Assembly (NCBI GenBank): GCA_028281625.1
Contig: JANQJN010000078.1
Location: forward strand, 41,770 to 105,769
Reading direction: 5' to 3'
Source: Emcibacteraceae bacterium
Lineage (GTDB): Bacteria > Pseudomonadota > Alphaproteobacteria > Sphingomonadales > Emcibacteraceae
DNA: 64,000 bases
Shown: piece after piece, positions 44,840-53,903 of the stretch
How positions within the stretch are numbered: position 1 is the stretch's first letter
How the letters are laid out: each line of letters starts with the position of its first letter
The notes under the pieces: generated by a model
The model's database searches: none
What the model was told of the DNA's origin: nothing
Seen by the model: the letters and a program-made list of their open reading frames with translations, nothing else
Position numbers and translations under genes: made by a program

Positions 44840-46468
44840 TTATTTTCCACGAACCTGGGGGGTTAGAATAAATTCCCAGGGGGTTGCCATGCTTTCAGTT
44901 ATTTCAACCTCGATAATAGTGGGGCATTTATTGTCTAGTCCTTTGCGAATACATTCACGAAGACCATGCGGGCTATCTGTTTTATAGGCTGCAGCGCCGA
45001 AGCTCTCCGCGAACTTTACAAAATCAGGATTATGCAAGTCCGAATATATTTGACGACCACCAAACCATTCATCTTGCTGACGCTGAACATTACCATATTT
45101 ATTGTTGTTAAAGATTATTGTTACGAGATTAATGCCAAACTGTACTGCACTGGCAAGCTCAGTTGCGGTAAACAAGAACCCTCCATCACCTGAGACCGAA
45201 ATTACGGGTTTGTCAGGGTGCGCTACTTTTACACCAAGCGCGGTTGCATATCCGTAGCCAAGAGTACCTTGGTACCCGCATGTAATAAGTTGCCTGGGTT
45301 CGTAAACTGGGAATCCATACCAAGAGGCAAAGCCGACTTGTGTGATTTCATCACAGAAAATACCGTTGTCGGGTAACTCTTCCCGTATGACTTCAAGATA
45401 TGACATTTGTGGCTGAACTTTGCTTATGCGATTTAGTGTTGATTCCTTCAATGCACTGAGTTCGTCCTGGCGGCTTTCGCGCTTTGGATTACTTGTTTCC
45501 ACTTTCGATATTAAATGTTGTAGCGTTACTTTTGAATCGCCCACAATACCTACTTCAGGGATATTAATGCGGTCGATCTCGACAGGATCAATATCGATCC
45601 GAATTATTTTTAGATCGTCATCCACACCCCAAAATTGTTGCTGAAGTTGGAGCCTTGTGCCAATTCCGATCACCACGTCGGCTGTCTCCCACAAAGTATG
45701 GCCTGCTGGATAATTCTGACTTAGATAGCTTCGATCGCTAACGATACCGCGACCGCTGCGGAAAGAAACGACCGGCGCTTGAAGCATTTTTGCTAATTCA
45801 TTTACTTCCGGTGAGGCATGGTTTGCTCCGCCGCCTACAACAATCATTGGTTTTTTAGCATCAGCCAAAACTTTTGCAGCTTTCTTCACCTGATCGAGAT
45901 CTGGCTCCTGTGGCGTATGAACGTAGGCATCCTGAAGAGGGACTTCACTTTGCATTTCCATAACATCCATTGCCATTTCCAGAGACACGGGTCTGGGGCG
46001 TCCTGATTTTAACGCTTTAAAGGCTTCTGTTACAATATCAGGTGCTTGCGATGGATGATCAATTCTTTCGGCATATTTAGTCAGGCTCTTCATTGTTGCA
46101 AGCTGATCTGGAAGTTCATGAAGCTCGCCGTATCCTTTTCCAATGGACCCGGACGGAATTTGACCAGTTACGCAGAGTACCGGAGCGTCAGTCGCATATG
46201 CGGAGCAAAGTGCAGCAGTACTGTTTAATACGCCGGGTCCCGGTACAACGGTATAGGTTCCAACTTTACCGGTTGAACGGGCGTACCCGAAAGCCATGTA
46301 CGCAGCACCTTGTTCATGGCGTGCACCAACAAGTTTAATGCGGTCTTTTTCATGATACATGGCGTCAAAAAAGTGATCCAGCTGACCACCGGGTAATCCA
46401 AAAATGGTATCAACGCCGTTATTAATTAGTGATTGTAAAATCGCGTCGGCACCTGACAAATGTGTCAT
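44840..46468 (-). CDS. Thiamine-diphosphate-dependent decarboxylase/synthase family enzyme
   Basis: A 542-residue enzyme of the acetolactate-synthase/benzoylformate-decarboxylase fold. The activating Glu52 is in ARHEQGAA. The TPP-Mg motif runs from GDGG at about residue 427 to NNN at about 456. The FAD site needed for acetolactate synthase is not obvious. It is most likely a 2-oxo acid decarboxylase giving an aldehyde, acting after the aminotransferase. AruI-type 2-oxo-arginine decarboxylase is an alternative. It follows the oxygenase genes after a 161-base gap. Confidence 0.85.
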   Translation of the reverse strand: MTHLSGADAILQSLINNGVDTIFGLPGGQLDHFFDAMYHEKDRIKLVGARHEQGAAYMAFGYARSTGKVGTYTVVPGPGVLNSTAALCSAYATDAPVLCVTGQIPSGSIGKGYGELHELPDQLATMKSLTKYAERIDHPSQAPDIVTEAFKALKSGRPRPVSLEMAMDVMEMQSEVPLQDAYVHTPQEPDLDQVKKAAKVLADAKKPMIVVGGGANHASPEVNELAKMLQAPVVSFRSGRGIVSDRSYLSQNYPAGHTLWETADVVIGIGTRLQLQQQFWGVDDDLKIIRIDIDPVEIDRINIPEVGIVGDSKVTLQHLISKVETSNPKRESRQDELSALKESTLNRISKVQPQMSYLEVIREELPDNGIFCDEITQVGFASWYGFPVYEPRQLITCGYQGTLGYGYATALGVKVAHPDKPVISVSGDGGFLFTATELASAVQFGINLVTIIFNNNKYGNVQRQQDEWFGGRQIYSDLHNPDFVKFAESFGAAAYKTDSPHGLRECIRKGLDNKCPTIIEVEITESMATPWEFILTPQVRGK

Positions 46469-46629
46469 ATAATTTAAACTCCAAAATTTACCTTATGTAC
46501 TCAGAGTTAAAGAATGGACCGCCGAACAACAAATGATCCTTTTTCATCGCTGCATAAGGAAAATTAATCGAAGCAAAGTTCTTTTATAATTAATAACTTA
46601 AGTTAGGATAAAAGTAGTTTTATTGAGAA

Positions 46630-47115
46630 TTAAATATAACTTATAATAGTGCCATGAGACGCGTCACAATTAATCAGAACGACTTTCTTCTGTTGAATTT
46701 GTATCCCGCCGTTCTTTATCAATAAGTCATGTTGATAGGTACCCGCGAATAAAGTTTGTTCACCATAGTAAACGATTGCTTGAAAGTTTGATGTAACTGT
46801 GCAAAGGCCCGTTTTTTCATCATAGCTTTTGATTTTTACATTGCCGATTAAGTGAGAACTACGTATTTCAATTTCTTTGGAAGGTGCACGTTTGTGGATT
46901 AAGTTATGTTTACGAATTTGCATCATTGGCTTGTCGTCATAAAAAATCGAGATATGGTTGAGCGGATCTACCTGATCTCTTTCAACGGGCATCCAGTAGG
47001 TTCCCTCATCTGTATAAAGGTCAATCCAGGAACCCAGATCATTTTGGTCAAGCAGATCGGCTTCTTGATACAGAAATTCTGTAATTTTCTCGATTTGAGG
47101 CGTTTGTGTTGTCAT
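46630..47115 (-). CDS. Ring-hydroxylating oxygenase, beta subunit
   Basis: A 161-residue protein of the SnoaL-like beta-subunit fold, with the typical segments LLDQNDLGSWIDLYTDEGTY and SSHLIGNVKI. The beta subunit supports the alpha-subunit trimer. It starts one base after the alpha-subunit stop, so the pair is certainly coexpressed. Confidence 0.9.
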   Translation of the reverse strand: MTTQTPQIEKITEFLYQEADLLDQNDLGSWIDLYTDEGTYWMPVERDQVDPLNHISIFYDDKPMMQIRKHNLIHKRAPSKEIEIRSSHLIGNVKIKSYDEKTGLCTVTSNFQAIVYYGEQTLFAGTYQHDLLIKNGGIQIQQKKVVLINCDASHGTIISYI

Positions 47116-47116
47116 G

Positions 47117-48439
47117 TTATGCTACCTCCTGCTCATCTTTAGACGCTGACATATATTCAAGCCATGCTTGATATTGATTGCGCAGTGAAATGTCGCTTGT
47201 GCCGATCGCTCGGATCATATTGCCTTCTTTATGTTGTTCACGATCAACAAAACGCGACATATCCACCCATTCTGAACCGCCGGATGATAACCCTTCCTGC
47301 AGTCTGACGTAAGCTTCCAGATCATCTGCGCCAACCATTGAGGAAGGAGAGTTGATTAACCTGGAATAAAGCATTGTCCGTTGAAGCATCTTGTCTGGAG
47401 CACCCTTTAGCCGGAAAGTCCAGGTTTCAATTTCTGTCTCGTCAACGGCAATTGGTCTAACGATTCTGATCGCCTGTATTGCGCCTTTAATTGTAAGAGA
47501 CGGATAATAAATTGTGTTATGACGATTTATGGAGAGAATCTCTTCGGTTTTTTCCACGCCATAGTTCGCATGCATCGCATCAAGATACCCGGGTATTTCT
47601 GAATAGCTGCTGTGGATGCTGGTTTTGCCACCTGTATAGGCATGGCCATTGTGACCAACCGATACACCCATATCATCGAACATTTTATAGGAGCTACCGA
47701 AGGGAGAAATTATTTCGGATTCTTTACTTCTGGTTACGCCTTCCGGCAGTTCGTCCATATAAGCTTGACAAGCATCGTCGACGGATTGGTGGGTGACCAT
47801 TGGATGCATCGTGTCATTAAGATTGTCGACAAAAAACTTCCAATTGCATTTGTGGCGATAGCGCAGAACACCGCCTGCGATTTCCAGTTCGCCGTCGGGA
47901 GATCTGTCGATCATATTGTCTATTGAAGTCGCAGCATCACCAAGAAAACCTTCCAAATCGGGGCCGTCATCGCATAGATTTGCAAACACAAAACCACGAT
48001 AGTTTTCGGATCGGATGGCTTTGAGATTTAGATCGGGATTATCGACTGAAATATCAGTACCATCATATCCCGTTTTATGAGGCATTCCTATTATCTTGCC
48101 ATCTGTTTTGAATGTCCAACCGTGATAACAGCAACGAAAGGCGCGTGCATTACCGCATGTTTTTCCAGCAACTTTTGCGCCTCTATGGGTGCACTGATTA
48201 TGCAGCACGTGAATTTCGTTGCTTTTACTGTCCCTGACCATAATGGCAGGTCGGCGCCCGATGTTCATGGTTAGATAATCGCCCGGGTTTGCTACTTGGC
48301 TTTCGTGTCCAACATAAATCCAGGTTTTTTCAAATATTCGCTCCATTTCGAGCTGGTATAGTTCAGGGTCGGTATATATGGTTCGGTGAATTTTTGTGGG
48401 ATGAACCATATTTTTGATATGTTCGATGCTGTAACTCAT
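47117..48439 (-). CDS. Ring-hydroxylating oxygenase, Rieske alpha subunit
   Basis: A 440-residue terminal oxygenase. The Rieske cluster is held by Cys83-His85 (CTHRG) and Cys103-His106 (CCYHGW). The mononuclear iron site has Asp209, His212 and His217 in NLNDTMHPMVTH. It adds oxygen to an aromatic or related ring, usually as a cis-diol, using electrons from a reductase chain. AGAGGAT precedes the ATG. No ferredoxin gene is adjacent; the divergent rubredoxin/reductase fusion is the likely donor (inference). The SDR gene 21 bases upstream could be the diol dehydrogenase. Confidence 0.93.
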   Translation of the reverse strand: MSYSIEHIKNMVHPTKIHRTIYTDPELYQLEMERIFEKTWIYVGHESQVANPGDYLTMNIGRRPAIMVRDSKSNEIHVLHNQCTHRGAKVAGKTCGNARAFRCCYHGWTFKTDGKIIGMPHKTGYDGTDISVDNPDLNLKAIRSENYRGFVFANLCDDGPDLEGFLGDAATSIDNMIDRSPDGELEIAGGVLRYRHKCNWKFFVDNLNDTMHPMVTHQSVDDACQAYMDELPEGVTRSKESEIISPFGSSYKMFDDMGVSVGHNGHAYTGGKTSIHSSYSEIPGYLDAMHANYGVEKTEEILSINRHNTIYYPSLTIKGAIQAIRIVRPIAVDETEIETWTFRLKGAPDKMLQRTMLYSRLINSPSSMVGADDLEAYVRLQEGLSSGGSEWVDMSRFVDREQHKEGNMIRAIGTSDISLRNQYQAWLEYMSASKDEQEVA

Positions 48440-48460
48440 AGTCTATCCTCTTGTGTTCGA

Positions 48461-49186
48461 TTAATTAAAGGAAATGGAACCTAAACTTGTTCCGCCGCAT
48501 ACGAATAGCGTTTGTCCAGTGATGAAACTGTTCTCAGGATCGACCAAAAACAGTGCAGCTCGTGCAACATCATCAGATTGCCCCAATCTTTTAACGGGAA
48601 TTGTTTGGGCTAAAGCTTCGGCCTGATCACTATCTTCAGGAATAACTTCCGTAAACATGTCCGTCACAATTGGACCAGGTGCTACAGCATTTACGGTAAT
48701 TCCATGTTTGCCAAGTTCCATAGCCCATGTTCTGGTAATACTAATTATAGCTGCCTTGGTTCCAGCGTAGGATGTGCGGGAGGGTAGCCCTACCACTGCT
48801 CGGCTTGACATATTAAGAATACGCCCAAACTTTAATTTTTTCATGGCTGGTAGAAAGGCTTGTGTTAAGATAATCATCGCGTTTATATGAAGATTGGTCA
48901 GATAATTGACATCTTCCGTTTGAACGTCTTCAATTAAATCAGGGCGAATGACACCGGCATTGTTGATGATTGTGGTTACATCATATTTGCGGGCTATTTC
49001 CTTCGACACTGATTTCGTTTTTGACGGATCGGAAAGGTCAAGTTCAAAATAAATTAAGTTCTCGTGCTCAAAGTCTGGTGCCCTACGTGCCAGGCTTATA
49101 ACCTTGTAGCCCTCCGTTAATAGCGATTTCGAAACTTCTGCGCCTATGCCGGCACTGCCACCTGTTACAACTGCAATATTAGTCAT
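48461..49186 (-). CDS. Short-chain dehydrogenase (possible diol or hydroxyacyl dehydrogenase)
   Basis: A 241-residue classical SDR with TGGSAGIG at about residues 8-15, NNAG at about 75-78, and Tyr140-x-x-x-Lys144 in SYAGTKAA. The C-terminal VNAVAPGPIVTDMF and SFITGQTLFVCGG are FabG-like. Next to a Rieske oxygenase it may oxidise the cis-diol; with the CoA genes it could be a hydroxyacyl-CoA dehydrogenase. Its start overlaps the DUF35 gene end by four bases. Confidence 0.87.
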   Translation of the reverse strand: MTNIAVVTGGSAGIGAEVSKSLLTEGYKVISLARRAPDFEHENLIYFELDLSDPSKTKSVSKEIARKYDVTTIINNAGVIRPDLIEDVQTEDVNYLTNLHINAMIILTQAFLPAMKKLKFGRILNMSSRAVVGLPSRTSYAGTKAAIISITRTWAMELGKHGITVNAVAPGPIVTDMFTEVIPEDSDQAEALAQTIPVKRLGQSDDVARAALFLVDPENSFITGQTLFVCGGTSLGSISFN

Positions 49187-49563
49187 TTCATTCTCTCTTT
49201 TATTAAATCTTCCCAGGAGATAGCTTTCATTGACAATGGAAGTGCGATAAAAACCCTCCGACCATCAGGGTCCATAAGTGATTGAAGACGAATCTTTGCA
49301 CCGGTTGTCATGGCGCTATCGAAAAGATGAACAATCAAAACCGTGCCTTTGTTTAACTGCACCGTAGCAATCGGCCATCCAGCAGGCGTCGAAAATTGGT
49401 TATGTAAACTGTGTCCAATCGTTGAATGCGCGAGCAATATGCCAGATGCGTCTGTGTCTTTATGAGTAATATTCTCACTGAAGCAGTTTCTACAAATTTC
49501 CCTGCTGGGATACTGTACGGCGTTACAACTATCGCATGTTGGCAAGCTTATTGTGTATGTCAT
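49183..49563 (-). CDS. Zinc-ribbon OB-fold protein (DUF35), partner of thiolase-fold protein
   Basis: A 126-residue protein. Cys10, Cys13, Cys24 and Cys27 form the rubredoxin-like zinc ribbon, and an OB fold follows. ATG 49563 is chosen: AGGAG lies upstream and it overlaps the preceding stop by ATGA. Such proteins bind thiolase-fold partners; in steroid side-chain degradation the DUF35 part of ChsH2 is needed for the Ltp2 aldolase. Here the partner gene is directly upstream. Confidence 0.88.
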   Translation of the reverse strand: MTYTISLPTCDSCNAVQYPSREICRNCFSENITHKDTDASGILLAHSTIGHSLHNQFSTPAGWPIATVQLNKGTVLIVHLFDSAMTTGAKIRLQSLMDPDGRRVFIALPLSMKAISWEDLIKERMK

Positions 49564-50744
49564 AACCTTGCTCCTGCTTTGAGAATGGAGCCGACCGAAC
49601 ATAATCCCCTATCATAATTGACCATTCCATATCCGCTTATCAGTGCTGTGAATGGTCTGGAAACCTGATTTCCCAAAGCGCTATTGGTAAGTTGCCTGAT
49701 GGCTTCAACAATGCCCATGTAACCTGCCGCTGAGCCTGCTTGTCCGCAGGATAATTGCCCGCCCGAACTGTTATGCACCAGGCCCGGGCTATCAAATGTT
49801 AGATCCTGATTTTTTACAAATTCAGCGGCTTTGCCTTTATCGCAGAAGCCAAGATCTTCTATTTGCATCATGGAAATAACGGGATAATCGTCATAGGTGT
49901 AAAGCAGGTCGATATCGCTGCGAGCTAGATGTGCACTCTCAAACAAGTGATTTGCAAATATTGACCACCCCCCACGATATTGAACGGGATCGGTTGAGTA
50001 CGCGTTATACCGCTCTTCAATACCCGCAATCTCAACAAATGGAACATCAAGCTCAATCGCTTTATCAACACTCATGACCAGAAATGCTTCAGCACCCGCA
50101 CAGGGCATCACACAGTCAAACAGATGTAGAGGGCCAGCAATGTGTCGCGCTTCTAAATAATCTTCAAGGGTTAACTTCGTTTTTAATAAGGCATTTTCAT
50201 AATGTTGAGCATTTTGTCGCTGATCCAGGCAGATTTTTGCAAAGTCTTTGCGAGAGAGGTCAAATTTATCCATGTAGTTCTGGGTAATTAATGAAAAAAC
50301 GCCGTTTGGTCCGGCTGCGCCATACGGGTATGTAGCTTCTGACGAAAAACTACTGAAATTTTCAACCAGTTCCTTAAAACCTTCTTTCTTGTTTGTATCC
50401 GCTCCGATACAGGCAATAATGTTTGCGTCACCCATTTGAACCGCGCGCGCCGCTCGTTGCATCGCAACCACTCCTGATGCGCCCCCCAGTGAAACCTGCT
50501 CTATCCATGTTGGTGACATATCGAAATATTCGGTTAAGCTAATGACTGTATCGGGAAGTAACGTAAAGCTGGAAACAGCAATACCATCGATATGATCTTT
50601 ATGTATGTTTGCCTGCAGAGTTAGTTCTTTCAAAGACCGCCCAAAAAAATAGTGCGCGCTTTTATCGCTGATTTTTGTATATGGGATACTCACTGGCGCT
50701 ACCAGCGCGACCTTGTCAAAGCCTGTTTTTTGGAGACTGCTCAT
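49560..50744 (-). CDS. Thiolase-fold protein lacking thiolase Cys and His (Ltp2-like, possible aldolase)
   Basis: A 394-residue protein of the SCP2-thiolase/lipid-transfer group. Where thiolases have the nucleophile Cys (CASG) this protein has Gly88 (GGASG), and where they have GHPxG it reads GQAGS (Gly334-Gln335). It should therefore not be a Claisen thiolase. The Ltp2 group, paired with DUF35 proteins, cleaves tertiary or beta-hydroxyacyl-CoA by a retro-aldol reaction. Tyr282 and Tyr284 in LLYTYDDY could be the catalytic tyrosines. Its start overlaps the CoA ligase end by four bases. Confidence 0.82.
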   Translation of the reverse strand: MSSLQKTGFDKVALVAPVSIPYTKISDKSAHYFFGRSLKELTLQANIHKDHIDGIAVSSFTLLPDTVISLTEYFDMSPTWIEQVSLGGASGVVAMQRAARAVQMGDANIIACIGADTNKKEGFKELVENFSSFSSEATYPYGAAGPNGVFSLITQNYMDKFDLSRKDFAKICLDQRQNAQHYENALLKTKLTLEDYLEARHIAGPLHLFDCVMPCAGAEAFLVMSVDKAIELDVPFVEIAGIEERYNAYSTDPVQYRGGWSIFANHLFESAHLARSDIDLLYTYDDYPVISMMQIEDLGFCDKGKAAEFVKNQDLTFDSPGLVHNSSGGQLSCGQAGSAAGYMGIVEAIRQLTNSALGNQVSRPFTALISGYGMVNYDRGLCSVGSILKAGARL

Positions 50745-52435
50745 GCGGTTTCCTTATTTTTTGAGCGTTTTTTTAAGTGGCGTAAATCAAATACTTTTCC
50801 TTCGCTAATAAGTTTCACGCAAAGAGTTTTCATTTCGCCCCTTTTTAACTTTTGCGAAGCTGTTAGGGGGAGCTCTTCGACGAACGCTATGTAACCAGGC
50901 GTTTTAAAATATGTTAGTTTATGAAAACTGCGTTCAAAGACAGAGATTGCCGTATCTAATGAATTTTCCACTCCTTGATTAAGAACCACGCAAGCCATTA
51001 CTTCGTCGCCGCGAATTTCATCATAAACCGGCGCAACAGCAACTTTATCTATCTGCTCATCAAGAATTAATGCTGTTTCCACCTCCAGCGCAGAGATATT
51101 CTCACCGCTTCTGCGTATTACATTTTTGCGACGATCAACAAAAAATAATGAACCATCTTCTCCCTGGCGTACCACGTCACCTGTATGGAGCCAGTTGTCC
51201 TTCCAGGTTTCGTTTGTTGCGCCTGCATTCTTATAGTAGTGCGAGAAAAATCCGCGCCTGGGGTCTTTTCCAGATGCCCGAACCAGTAATTCACCGTCGG
51301 ATCCGGACTTGACTTCACGTCCACTTTCATCCACCAGCTTAATTTCAACATCTTCTGATGGCTTGCCGAAGCAACAAGTTCCTACGTGGCGTGGTTCCTT
51401 GTTGGCAGCGATGCAACCACCCGCCCCAGATTCAGTCATTGCCCACGCTTCGATAAGCGGAAATCCGAACCGTTCTTCAAATTTTGCGTGGTGTTTCGGG
51501 TTAACGCCCGCGCCAAAACCAAAGCGAACATTATGGGATGTTTCATCTTCGGTCTTTTCGATGTTCAACAAAATCGCAGGAAGTACACCCAAATAATGTA
51601 GTGCTGTTGCCTTACTTTCTTTGACTGTTTTCCACCAGGTGGAAGGATGGAATCGATCAAGTTGAATAATGCAACCACCTGTGAAAAGCATTGCCATGGT
51701 CGAGCATGCGAGGGCATTCATGTGCACCAGAGGCAGAGGGGTCAGCAATCTTTCTTCGCCGGGCATTAATGTACATAAACCACCCAGGTCGCGATACCAC
51801 TCTCCAAACACGATGAAATATTCATTGGTTAGGACGCACCCCTTCGGCTTACCCGTGCTGCCAGATGTAAAAAGCATTGCGCACTCTGTGTTCTGGTCTG
51901 GTGCTTGAGGCGATATTACTTTTTTAGGCTCCGTTAGATTTTGAATATTGCGTAAAGTGAAAATCGGGCAATCGAGCGCTTTGGTGTCGACTGCTTTGCA
52001 AACCAGCTCCGCCTTTTCCTTTAAACACACAATTAAATCCAACTCGCTATGGGAAATCACATATGTCAACTCGTTTGCTGGAAATTCGCTGTTGAGGGGT
52101 ACTATGCTGACACCCAATGCATTCAGTGCAAGCCAATGAAAGAAAAACTCTGCTCTGTTTTCAAGCATCAAACCGACTCTGTGGCCAACGGTGTATCTTT
52201 TGTCAGAGTAGAGATTGATCAACTTGGCTATTTCATGGTGTGCCTGCGCATAAGTGTGCTCTATATCCACAGCACTATATTTTTTTGCCGCAATAGCCGG
52301 TATATGCAGAAATGGATTATTTCCAAATCTCTGAGAACTTGTTTCGAATACTTCGTAAACTGTGTCCATTTTAAGTTTTGTCACGCCCGAATTATTTTGA
52401 CTATCCAACTTGACATCATCTGTAACATAATTCAT
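50741..52435 (-). CDS. Acyl/aryl-CoA ligase (AMP-forming)
   Basis: A 564-residue ANL-family enzyme. The AMP-binding loop LFTSGSTGKPKG is at about residues 188-199, IEAWAMTESG follows, WLHTGDVV binds AMP, and the C-terminal catalytic Lys (about residue 529) is in LTASQKLKRG. It activates a carboxylic acid to its CoA ester. It is the first gene of the nine-gene row, with an inverted repeat (52455-52486) just upstream. No good ribosome site precedes the ATG at 52435; a second Met at residue 23 is possible. Confidence 0.9.
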   Translation of the reverse strand: MNYVTDDVKLDSQNNSGVTKLKMDTVYEVFETSSQRFGNNPFLHIPAIAAKKYSAVDIEHTYAQAHHEIAKLINLYSDKRYTVGHRVGLMLENRAEFFFHWLALNALGVSIVPLNSEFPANELTYVISHSELDLIVCLKEKAELVCKAVDTKALDCPIFTLRNIQNLTEPKKVISPQAPDQNTECAMLFTSGSTGKPKGCVLTNEYFIVFGEWYRDLGGLCTLMPGEERLLTPLPLVHMNALACSTMAMLFTGGCIIQLDRFHPSTWWKTVKESKATALHYLGVLPAILLNIEKTEDETSHNVRFGFGAGVNPKHHAKFEERFGFPLIEAWAMTESGAGGCIAANKEPRHVGTCCFGKPSEDVEIKLVDESGREVKSGSDGELLVRASGKDPRRGFFSHYYKNAGATNETWKDNWLHTGDVVRQGEDGSLFFVDRRKNVIRRSGENISALEVETALILDEQIDKVAVAPVYDEIRGDEVMACVVLNQGVENSLDTAISVFERSFHKLTYFKTPGYIAFVEELPLTASQKLKRGEMKTLCVKLISEGKVFDLRHLKKRSKNKETA

Positions 52436-52454
52436 TTATATGAAAAAGAATAAT

Positions 52455-52486
52455 TTCATTATTCATATATTATTATAAGTAATGAA
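52455..52486. promoter_or_regulatory. Candidate MarR operator
   Basis: TTCATTA (52455-52461) and TAATGAA (52480-52486) face each other in the AT-rich region between the divergent CoA ligase and rubredoxin-fusion genes. Its position suits control of both transcripts by the MarR gene at 53904. Confidence 0.45.
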
Positions 52487-52539
52487 CTTAAAAATCATTT
52501 AATTTCAAAGTTTTAATAATAATTAATGTAAGGAAAATT

Positions 52540-53889
52540 ATGAAAAAATGGCAGTGTCTGGTCTGCGGTTGGATTTATGATGAGGCGATGGGGTGGCCAG
52601 AAGATGGAATCGAACCAGGTACAAAATGGGAAGATATTCCTGATGATTGGACATGTCCTGATTGTGGTGTAGGCAAAGAAGATTTTGAAATGCTGGAGAT
52701 AAAATCCAAAATTACATCAAATTCTTCATCTAAAGTAGAAATTGATCCAATTTTGATTATTGGCTCCGGATTGGCTGCACAAAATCTGGTTAAAGAGATT
52801 AGAAAACGGGATCAGTACACTCCCATCACAATGATTACGAGGGATGATGGTACCTTATACTACAAACCCAATATATCTGCGGCTTTATCTCAAAGTAAGA
52901 CGCCTGATGAGCTTATACTTTCACGGCGAAATGAAATTGAAACCAAGCAATCGATCCAGATCAAACCATACACCAGTGTGTCATCAATTAATTGCCAGGA
53001 TAAAACTATTGTCGTCGACAATAAAACATTGCGCTATTCTTCACTGATCTTAGCAACCGGGGCAAGCGCACCAAAGCTTCCGTTTGGAGGTAACGCTTCT
53101 GATCAGGTTTTATCTGTAAATGACCTAGACGATTATCGAATCTACCGGAGAATGCTGGTTGAAGCGAGGAGTGTTACGATTGTTGGTGCTGGGCTTATCG
53201 GATGCGAATTTGCAAATGATCTATTAGAGAACAACGTTGATGTGAAACTCGTTGATACAATGGATCATTGTATGTCTCGTCTTCTTCCACCCCGAGCAGC
53301 ACAGGCATTGGAAAGCGGTCTTAGCAGCCACGGGGCAAATTTTTATTTTGGCCGCAATGTGGAGGGGATTAACAAGATCAAAAACGGTTTCGATGTGCTG
53401 TTGAGCGACGGAACCAGGATCAAAGCAGACATGGTAGTATCTGCTGTTGGATTAAAGGCAAATACAATGATTGCAGAAAATAGTGGTATCAGATGTACGA
53501 GTGCAATCGAAGTTAACGAATATCTCGAAACTTCAGTTGAAGATATTTACGCCATTGGTGACTGTGCGAGTGTTAAAGGTCGAAACTTGATGTTTGTTGA
53601 TCCGCTAATTCTTTGCGCAAAGGCGCTTGCCAAAACTCTTACTGGACATAAAACCGCAGTTAATATGGGAGTTCTGCCTGTAACGGTGAAAACGCCTTAT
53701 TGTCCAGTGGTGATAGCGTTACCGATTGATGCAACCAGTGGCGAGTGGGAAATTGAGGGTATTGGTATGGACATCAAGGCAGTTTTAAATGATAGTTTTG
53801 GAAAACCTGTTGGTTTTGCGTTAACAGGTGATAAGGTGTCGTTTAAAGTAGATTTACTTCAGCGAATTAACGGCATTAGTGCTACTTAA
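52540..53889 (+). CDS. Rubredoxin fused to NAD(P)H:rubredoxin reductase
   Basis: A 449-residue fusion. Residues 1-52 are a complete rubredoxin with Cys6, Cys9, Cys39 and Cys42 and the usual [14 protein letters not shown] pattern. From about residue 70 a reductase of the pyridine-nucleotide-disulfide fold follows, with GSGLAA for [17 protein letters not shown] for NAD(P) and YAIGDCA near the C-terminus. Electrons could pass from NAD(P)H through FAD to iron within one chain. It is divergent from the oxygenase operon, so it may feed the Rieske oxygenase in place of a ferredoxin. SD AAGGAAAA precedes ATG 52540. Confidence 0.92.
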   Translation: MKKWQCLVCGWIYDEAMGWPEDGIEPGTKWEDIPDDWTCPDCGVGKEDFEMLEIKSKITSNSSSKVEIDPILIIGSGLAAQNLVKEIRKRDQYTPITMITRDDGTLYYKPNISAALSQSKTPDELILSRRNEIETKQSIQIKPYTSVSSINCQDKTIVVDNKTLRYSSLILATGASAPKLPFGGNASDQVLSVNDLDDYRIYRRMLVEARSVTIVGAGLIGCEFANDLLENNVDVKLVDTMDHCMSRLLPPRAAQALESGLSSHGANFYFGRNVEGINKIKNGFDVLLSDGTRIKADMVVSAVGLKANTMIAENSGIRCTSAIEVNEYLETSVEDIYAIGDCASVKGRNLMFVDPLILCAKALAKTLTGHKTAVNMGVLPVTVKTPYCPVVIALPIDATSGEWEIEGIGMDIKAVLNDSFGKPVGFALTGDKVSFKVDLLQRINGISAT

Positions 53890-53903
53890 GTGGAAAGTAT
53901 TTT

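Noticed and set aside
52049-52453. 134-aa plus-strand ORF
   Set aside because: It is antisense to the CoA ligase start region.
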